Of a stretch of DNA of 64,000 nucleotides, positions 56,113 to 64,000 are shown in pieces. The stretch is from Buxus sempervirens. Lineage: Eukaryota > Streptophyta > Magnoliopsida > Buxales > Buxaceae. The position numbers and the translations under genes are program-made. Each line of letters opens with the position of its first letter. The stretch's first letter is position 1. A model generated the notes under the pieces. That model made no database searches. It saw nothing but the letters and a program-made list of their open reading frames with translations, and had not been told where the DNA came from. The stretch spans positions 3,106,976 to 3,170,975 of the forward strand of contig OX387187.1 in NCBI GenBank assembly GCA_947561395.2, in the 5' to 3' direction.

Positions 56113-58766
56113 GAGTCATTATTTAGTGTTACATACCAAATCAGCTCAAAGGATAAAGAATAAAAGAACTAAAAGAATATCAGAGTGCATTAATAAATTA
56201 TTCTACTCATTAACATCTGTGTTTGCATTACATCAATACTCAAGTAAAAAAGGGCAACTAGAACTCTACTAAATGAAAGAATCACAAATAAATATCATTA
56301 TTTCAATCCTATAATAACCCTAGTTCTTCAACCCTCTATTAGTCTAGCCCATAGCGTCCTCCCTAAGAATACCTGAAAAAGAAATCTTTTAAAAGTAAGA
56401 GTGAAATATAAAATCTCAGCAAGTAACAACATGTATAAAAGAAAATAGTTTATACATATATATATATATAGATATCCTCTACAAACCTTTCGCAAAACAA
56501 AATCACAAGTATCGCTAAAACAAGAAGACAAAGCCGTATAAATTAAATCTATAATTTTCCCCAAATTAAAACAAATTATTTTTCCCAAAACAATTCATCA
56601 TGTTAATCATGTCATTTTAATATTTCTTTTCAAAACAGATCTTGTCGAAACATGGCTAAACCGATCAATCAATCTCTTTCTTTTTAAAAGAAATCAAATC
56701 ATTTATAATTAGTAATTAAATCTTACCGTCAGGTAGTAGCCTACCTCTATTGCAGGATGTAAACACATAGTATCCACACCTCCTTCGCAAAAGAATGCAC
56801 ATCTCTAGACCGTAGGCCCCCTCGTAGGAGATAGCATAACTCTACTGCAAAATGTGAACACATACCACCTACATCTCCCCCGTAAGAGATAGCTCTCTCA
56901 CCCTCAAGTGGTAACTCATACACCCATCTCCCATGTAGGATGCAATCACGTAGTAATCACATCTCTCTCACATGAAGTATCTCCCCCATAGGATGCAATC
57001 ACATCGAAACTACATCTCCTCTGTAGGAGGTAACGCGTCTCTCCCTCAGGAGGTAACTCACGCATCTCCCCTATGGGATGTAATCTCATTATGATTACAT
57101 CTCCCCCACAAGAGGTCTCTCCTGTGCAGGATGCAATCCAATATTGACTACATCTCCCCCACAAGAGATAACACATCTCATCCACAAGTAGTAACACACA
57201 CATTTCCCCTATAGGATGCAATCACATTATTATTACAACTCCCTCACATGAGGTAACCCATCTGTCTCGCAGGAGGTAATCAAATCTCATCGGCAGATGG
57301 TAAACAAATCTCACATTGCCACCATGGCATATAGGTCATTCCATGATACATGGAAGAACATAAATCCACAATTCAAATCTCATATATAAAGTAGTTTGTC
57401 TATGTTCAATCAATAATCCAAAACCTCTTAGCAATACTCATTATATTTCAAAACATAGGCTCAATGTTCCTAAAACTGTTATAAAAATATTTTAATCAAT
57501 TCCAGGACTTGAATCACGTTTAAAACAATGTTTTACAGGTGTACAAATCAATCAAATTGATTTTAAACAAATTCTGGAACCAAAAATTTCTTTCAAGTCA
57601 AAACAATAAATATTTTAGTAGAACATACCCAAAACTTTGTATAATTTTTATAAAATTATTCGGCTACTAAAAACAACTCTTAAACACCCAAATCTTATTT
57701 GTACATGTGTTGGATTTGTCTAAAAATCATTTCATAATAAAAATCTAGGTATATTTCCTAAAATCAGAAAATCTGGGTTGGGTGCTCAACCCCTTGTGTC
57801 TAGCGGTCTCATAAAACAGTTTTTCTAACAGGCGCTCAACAGATCGCTCAAGCGATCTGTCTAGCGGTCTCTAAAACAACTCTAAAACAAAATGGGCGCT
57901 CAACAGATCACTCAAGTGATCTGTCAGGCGCTACCTTTGATTAATATGGGCACTCAACAGATTGCTCAAGGGACCTATCAGGCGCCCATACAAAATCTCA
58001 AATTCTTGGTTTTTCTTTAATTCGAGAAACTTCATTCTAAATCCAAATAACATCAAACCAACTTCTCAAATCACTTGTAAATTATATATTTTCAACTTCT
58101 AAACATGTTAGACCATTCCAAACACATCTAAACATAGATTTACAATAAATCTAAATCAAAACCTAAAGAAATTCAATACTTTGAGGCATGCTTAACAACT
58201 TTTCATAGACTTCTTCCATGATCAATCAAACCCACGAATATTATTGTATAAAATACATAGTTTTGCATTTTAATTCATCATACAATAATTCTAAATTAAA
58301 CCCAAACGATTAAACCTAAAATCATGCGACGATTAAATAAAACGGGGTGTTACTACTTGCCTTTTGGAAGAATTTCTGAGCCTCCAATCCTTGATCTCTC
58401 CTTCTTCTTCAATTGAGCTCTCCCTCTCTAACCCTCTATTCCAGCCGTAGGGATCACCAAAGAGAATGAGAAAACCCTAATTTCTCTCCATCTTCCTCTT
58501 TTATACACGCCCAATAGGAGTCCTTTCTTATTTAGAACTTTCCTATATATTCTCCTTTAAATTCCTTTCTCTTAAATCCAATACATTAGAAACTCCTATT
58601 TCTCTAATTTTCGTGTTAATTAATTCCCCTATTTTTAAATATTTCTAAAGCTCCCCAAAACTCATCTTTTTCATCAACTTAAGGCTCCTAATTAATTACA
58701 ATTACCAATATACCCTTTTCTCACCTTTTATACCATAAATCAAGCTTTTTAAACCTAAATTAAACC
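56113..58766 (-). mobile_element. Main part of inverted LTR D
   Basis: AT-rich LTR sequence read on the minus strand, with 'ctcctgcgrgrgagat'-type repeats at 56740-57310, 'gcgctcaacagatcgctcaa' repeats at 57780-57990 and a purine-rich leader (minus) at 58370-58480. No gene is supported. Confidence 0.65.
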
Positions 58767-60523
58767 TGTAAAACCCTGGATTTTCCTAAGAATAAAATAA
58801 ATAATTAAAGATAAATTATAGAGGAAAATACTAAGGAATATAATAGTAGGGGAATTAAAGAGAGATATAAAGGTTAAAATAGGAATTTAAAGAGGAAGGG
58901 TAATTTGGTCATTTTAATTGGTTAAATTCATGAAAGAAAATAAGATAATTGGTTATTAAGTCAATAAATTCAACTAGACAAAATCTTAGCTTAGTTGGAT
59001 GCAAATAATGAAATTAAGGCTTTAAGGGTGGAAAAAAGGGCCTAATGGTAATTATACTATTTAGGGTCCAAGATATAAATAATTTGAGTGAATAATAAAA
59101 GCCTAAGTTCAATTTAAAATTAGAAATATACTCTCGTACTTATCTTATTGAATGACATGGAACTCTGTTTAAGAACTGTTCAATGGTTATTTTGAATATA
59201 TTTTTGGTTGAACACCATGGTCTTTGGATTATTTTGCCGTTGAAACCTGGTGTTTGGACATAGGACTTCTAGTATTGGTTCTTGGGTCACATGGTGTGAC
59301 AAGGCATGGTGCCTGTTTTATCCCGCATGGGTGGATTTGGTATACATATATGGTTCTGTATTTTTGGTGGATGTTATTGAGAAGTATGTCCATTCCCTGG
59401 TTTGGTTTTCCACTGTCGTGTGGGTTTTGAAATTACATTGATATGTTATCGAGTTATTCAAGGTTTCTGATTGTGAGTTGTGTCTAGTGGGCAATGCTTA
59501 GTATGGATCCATAGCTTAGCTAGGAAGTGAAAGGGAATTGGCTAGTAAGTTATTCTTGTTCGGAACTCCCCAATATGCGGTCCGTCGTACTAGCAGGTGT
59601 GGGCGACGTAGGCAGCAATCCGAGACCGCTACAGGTGCGGCCTGGTCATAAGCCGAGATTGCTATAGGTAAATGGTTTTGTTTTATTTTCAGGTTACCAT
59701 CTGTATGCTTTAATGAGTATGAGACCGACTTTCACGAGCTTTATATTTGTCATGATGGTAGGTTACTTGTGACTCGCACATGAGAGCTATGATTTGACCG
59801 TGCTTGAGGATCACTTGTGACTTGCACTTGCACTGGTATTAAACGTGTTTGTTGTGAGTCCATTAATCTTTGATCGGATTGATATGGCCTCCGTGGAAGT
59901 GGTACCCATGATAGGATTTTATTTGGACTGGATTGTACTCGCCAACCCATGCGTGGGTGGTCCGCGTTGATGGTTGACGGAGGAGATGGTAGTGACTGCA
60001 AGTGTGGGCTCCATCTATCATGTAAGTCGTGATGTGGCGAACTATGGGGACAAGAATATTCTTATTAAGTGGTTTCAATTCACGAGTCTTATTGGTCACA
60101 TGTGTTTGTTTTGGATTGGTGATTTGTTATTTTTGTATTATTGTATTATTGTGGTTTTGGTTTTATCGTTCACCTCATGACTAGCATTGTAAAATTATGA
60201 ACTATTTTACATCATGCACCTTGCTACTTGTTGAGATTTATTCTCACTCCGGTTTCACCTCATTTTTCAGGTACTCTTGGCAAGGACGTCAAAGCTTGGG
60301 CTAATTGTAGATGAGTAGTTTATATAGTTGTAGGTGGTTCATGGAATTGAAAGCATTGTATATCATGGTTGTTAATAAATAAAGAGAATTTAAATTTAAG
60401 TTTCCGCATTTACTCTGATTATAAAGTTAGAAAAAGTTTTAAATCATCCAGTTTCTTTAGTTGCTTTGTTTGATTACCATAACACCTCGGGTTTGGGAAT
60501 GGACCTGGAACCGGGGAGTTACA
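58767..60523 (+). mobile_element. Solo LTR F, TSD AAACC
   Basis: 1757 bp from TGTAAAACCCTGG to GGGGAGTTACA, flanked by AAACC (58762-58766 and 60524-60528). It belongs to the TGTAAAACCC/GTTACA group but is clearly divergent from LTRs A and B. No internal region is present. ORFs at 59224 and 59974 have no family resemblance. Confidence 0.85.
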
Positions 60524-61013
60524 AAACCTAACTTAGATCTACCTAATTTCTCAAGTCTATTAATTATTTAGCTAATTAGGAATTGACCAAAATACCTTTC
60601 TTTTGATAATTTCATATCTAACCGTTGGATTTCTTCCAAAATTTTCAGATTTATTCTCCTTACTATTCTTAATCAATTATACATCTCGGATGGATGAAAA
60701 ATACCCCAAATCATTACACTGTCTTAAATCTCCAATTTATTTCAATAAATCCATTAATTTCCAAATATCCATATTTAATTCTTTTTATTTATTTACTGAA
60801 AATTCGGGGTTTCACAAAATTCTCGAAATAAGTGTTTTTGGTAATTAAGGAAATTGAAGTCTTTTAAACATTCAAAGGATATAATAGGAAGCAAAATATT
60901 CCCCAACAATATTTTAATTTTCCCTTTTACCAATCTATACTATATATTAAAGTAAATTGCTTCGGGCTGACATGGCAGCCTTGGGCAGCCTCGGGTGTTC
61001 GAACCTCTAATCA

Positions 61014-61015
<2 letters not shown>

Positions 61016-61079
<64 letters not shown>
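61016..61079. repeat. (CT)n microsatellite
   Basis: About 30 CT units with two small interruptions. Confidence 0.95.
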
Positions 61080-61840
61080 GCTCCATCTCACCAAAGAAAA
61101 TTTTTAAAAGCCCAAAAATGATTAGAAAGTCGAATTTTTAGGTATTTTATCCTAAAACGGGGAAGGAATCATCAAAATATTAAAATCCCTAAAACGTTAT
61201 CTCGCAAAAATTTTTAAGGAAACTCTAATTGTTTTTTTTTTCCTAAAGTGATTAGAAAGTCGATTCATCGGATATATATATATACAGAGCAAATCAATTC
61301 CTAAAATGGAAAGTGGAATCATCGAAGATAATACAAATTAGATTAGAGCTTGCAGCAAGCTGCAATGGAAGTTAATTTAATTAAAATGTAAATTAAGATA
61401 CTAATTAAATTTTAAATAAAACTTTATTATATTATCAGTATAATGAAGTAATATTTAAAATTTAATATAATTAATTGTAATATAATATTCTTAATTGATT
61501 ATAATGAATTTATATCTTAATTAATTCAGTTATTAAATTTAAATATTATAATATAATATAATTATAATTATAATAATTATTTTATTATAATGAATTATAT
61601 TATATAATTAAATTTCTAATCTATCTTTTCCCTATTAATTTATAATTATCTTACTCTAACTAATAGGTCCACTTTCCTATTCAAAAGACGGGAGATGCAT
61701 GGCATATTGAATTCTATATGCGATACCCATACATCACACAGGCTGTTTGCTAGGAATCAAATTAAACTGAAACGAGTTTACTTAATAAAATGAAATCTTC
61801 ACAATTAGGTTCAACCTCTTCTATACAAGCCAAGCCAGTT

Positions 61841-61874
61841 GTTATTTATCTATCTATCAAGATAGATAAATAAC
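61841..61874. repeat. Perfect 15-bp inverted repeat with 4-base spacer
   Basis: GTTATTTATCTATCT, spacer ATCA, then the exact reverse complement. It is AT-rich and isolated. Confidence 0.9.
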
Positions 61875-62202
61875 ACGGGTCGTACACGGCAGCAAGAACT
61901 AAATCTTCAAAAGTAGAAAACAAAAAGTAAACGATGTGGACTCACGAGCATAACTGGTTGGAAGATTGGATCTCTTGAACTTTTAGGACCACCCAAAGGC
62001 TAATCGTTCATTCCTCTCCATCACATCGTCCAAGAGACTAAAGTATGCGCACTCACTAGATTCCAAGGCTTCCAACTCATAGCGCTCCATTTCGACGAAT
62101 GTCATTGGCATCTAGTTTACATTCATGTGAATCATGAATATATAATGATTATATGATGATGATGTGATTGTACCAACCAACCACAGCTGGTTCTTTATCG
62201 CG

Positions 62203-62224
62203 GCATGCATGCATGCATGCATGT
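62203..62224. repeat. (GCAT)n microsatellite
   Basis: Five to six repeats of the self-complementary unit GCAT. Confidence 0.9.
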
Positions 62225-64000
62225 ATGTGATTGAATGAATGTCAGATGGAAACAATGTGCGCAGTCCTGGAATGAGAAAAACCAGCCACAAATACCACCA
62301 AGGGCATTTGCTTCTGTCACCATTAATCCTTTCCCACTTACAACAACAAATTAGTATTCTATCTTTTCATATATTTTATTCACTCCTTTTCAATCCCCAA
62401 AAGAGATTCTCTTATATCATGTGATCACTAGAGTGCCAAGTAAGAGACAAAACAAACCTACATTTTGATATTTTCTTTTGCGACTGCTGTGATGGAAGCC
62501 ACTCCAAACTACATTATCTGTACTCCTACTGGTAGGACCCACCATGGCCTCGGATATTGGGAATAGGACGTAGGCAACTTGGAGCAAGCTGTCACGCAGT
62601 CTGGATTTAATTTGGATGATTATAATATGCTAATGATGGTTTAATTTGTATCTGTCAGGTCATTTAAGTGATAGGTCATTGATGTTATTATCTTTAATTT
62701 AGGAGGTATTATATAATTAGGTTGAAACTTTGAAATGTCATTCTCAACATCTGGATTCCTACAAATTAATGAGAAAAGGTTCGCACAACACATAATAAGA
62801 ACAAAAATTTTATTTTGCAATTAAAGAAAATACTTTTGATATTCAAATGCACTTCTAAAACCTATAATCACTCTTGTAAGATCTAAGTTTTTTAAAGCAA
62901 AATGTAGGATCTTTTATCTATAAGTCAATAACATAAACATATAATCCAATATTTTGATGTGACTATAGTTAGGGTATAAAATCAAATGAATGGTCAAGAA
63001 TTTTTCTACCCATAAAATTAACTAGTCCTTAATTATGGGGTTGTTTATGTTTATCAATTTGCAACTCACCAGACAAATCAATAATTCATTGCAATAAAGT
63101 TCGAGAAGGCTATCTTTCCAATACTTGTGTATCAACACATCTTAGTTCTCCATTATACGAAGATCGCCAAATGAGATAGTACTTTTACCCCATCGCTAAT
63201 GGGAGCATTATAGGATGGTACTTTTTTCTTGCATACTTCAAATGAGGTGCTATGTATAGCACCCTCATGCTACCCAGGACAATATTTTTTGTTTTGGTCC
63301 ACTGGATCGCATGATTTTGCTTTTGAGTTTTATTCCAAAAGGTCATGTTGCTTGAAGGATTCATAAGCCTATAAATATATGGACCTTCACTTTCTCTTCC
63401 TCAAGTAATATGGGATTTTGGGATGTCATCATTTATGTACGTAAATATGTATATATATACATAAAAGAGAATATCTATATTTCATGAAAATTTTCATGAA
63501 ATAAGATAAATACCAATATTTTATACTAAGTACGAATCAATATTAGTACACTTATATATATATATACTGGCCAAGTACAACCGATACTGATTAAAGCCTG
63601 TATTGTATCAGATAATGAGGTTTTAAACCTTGCAACTTATAGCGGACCACTTATGTAGCAAAAAGCTACTCTGTGGACTATCCAAATAACAATCTATCAA
63701 ATGGAGACCAATATCAGCTGGATTCGCAGAATCTTCGCTCCATAAAACAGAAGAAAAGAGTAAAATATATGTATTGACACTGTGAATACAGTTGAATCAA
63801 CTATCCAAGCATATATTGACAATCCCCACCAACCTTGAGCAAAAAGATTTATTTATTTATTTAATCATGCATATCCACAGAAACATGAACCTTCCCAGAA
63901 GGGAAGAGTCATTTTCTAACTTTACAGTTGAGGCATGGCTGTTTGGAATTGTTGGAGGGCACCCCCCCAACTTTTGCAGATACATAGTATAATTTTTCTT

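Larger units (their letters stand above)
21706..60816 (-). mobile_element. Inverted LTR D, split by element C and solo LTR F
   Basis: Its pieces are 21706-21751, 56113-58766 and 60524-60816, about 3.0 kb together. On the minus strand it starts TGTGAAACCCCG (60816) and ends GGCGTTACA (21706). The first piece (TGTAACGCC...GGATCAAGGC) continues at 56118 as if element C had been inserted after GGC. Its middle (56740-57310) holds minus-strand copies of the GTAGGAGATAG-type repeats seen in LTR E. Possible flanks GCATT (21701) and AAATT (60817) agree at three of five bases, so it is old or the border is imprecise. Confidence 0.65.
60817..64000. other. AT-rich, gene-less region with microsatellites
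   Basis: I see no gene, LTR or conserved protein fragment on either strand. It holds a (CT)n tract, a perfect 15-bp inverted repeat and an ATGC run. It may be older host intergenic DNA. Confidence 0.5.

Noticed and set aside
58340-58380. An LTR boundary in D at 'aacaccccg' (minus strand)
   Set aside because: Alignment with LTR A shows continuous LTR sequence on both sides of this point.
60817-64000. A host gene in the right flank
   Set aside because: ORFs are below 85 codons and have no splice-linked coding signal or familiar protein motif. I cannot support one.

Overview
This window looks like nuclear DNA from a flowering plant: a gene-poor, intergenic block made almost entirely of nested LTR retrotransposons. 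The evidence is Tat-lineage Ty3/gypsy proteins (gag, protease with G-patch, RT, two RNase H domains, integrase), a Cassandra-type TRIM carrying 5S-rRNA-like LTRs, a LINE remnant, plant-style introns and 5-bp target site duplications (TSDs). I found no host protein-coding gene that I can support. I cannot name the species.

Layout, left to right. 1-68 is the tail of an LTR ending in GTTACA. 69-7023 is the 3' end of a Tat-like element (W: internal tail plus LTR). A solo LTR of another family (V, minus strand, 3327-6895, TSD CCCCT) is inserted in it. 7030-7260 is a decayed LINE C-terminus. 7342-19882 is element Z, a non-autonomous Tat derivative with both LTRs (the 3' one truncated), a PBS, a long repeat-filled leader and a broken gag, but no protease, RT or integrase. 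Two pieces of another LTR (E) lie in its gag (13516-~14448) and at the break of its 3' LTR (19883-21569).

21706-60816 is a set of insertions up to four deep. An inverted LTR (D) is split by a gag/pol-less element (C, 21752-56112). C has a solo Tat LTR (S, TSD ATGTC) in its interior. C's right LTR holds a solo LTR (X, TSD CATGG) and a minus-strand Cassandra TRIM. X in turn is split by Y, a 21.4-kb Tat element (29936-51299, TSD AGGTT) with nearly identical LTRs. A further solo LTR (F, TSD AAACC) sits in the right part of D. 60817-64000 is AT-rich DNA with microsatellites and no recognisable gene.

The most interesting object is element Y. Besides a damaged sense gag-pol (four in-frame stops, two frame changes and a mutated integrase aspartate), it carries two antisense genes between pol and the 3' LTR. 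Antisense gene 2 (47765-44897) can be read as six exons joined by five phase-0 introns into an uninterrupted 823-codon protein with a plant-mobile-domain-like core and two RG-rich boxes. Antisense gene 1 (44426-42692) encodes a related N-terminal core plus a coiled coil.

Two families of dyad-symmetric sequence stand out. (1) Short 7-N-7 dyads with fixed spacing lie in LTR U3 regions and again beside the antisense genes. Their sequence and gap differ by element family: N7 in Y/Z, N9 in S, N5 in W. (2) A leader array of about 25-35 units has potential hairpins whose two arms change together. I infer, without proof, a transposon-encoded regulatory circuit: antisense PMD-like proteins, or host factors, acting at family-specific dyads shared by the LTR and the antisense promoters.
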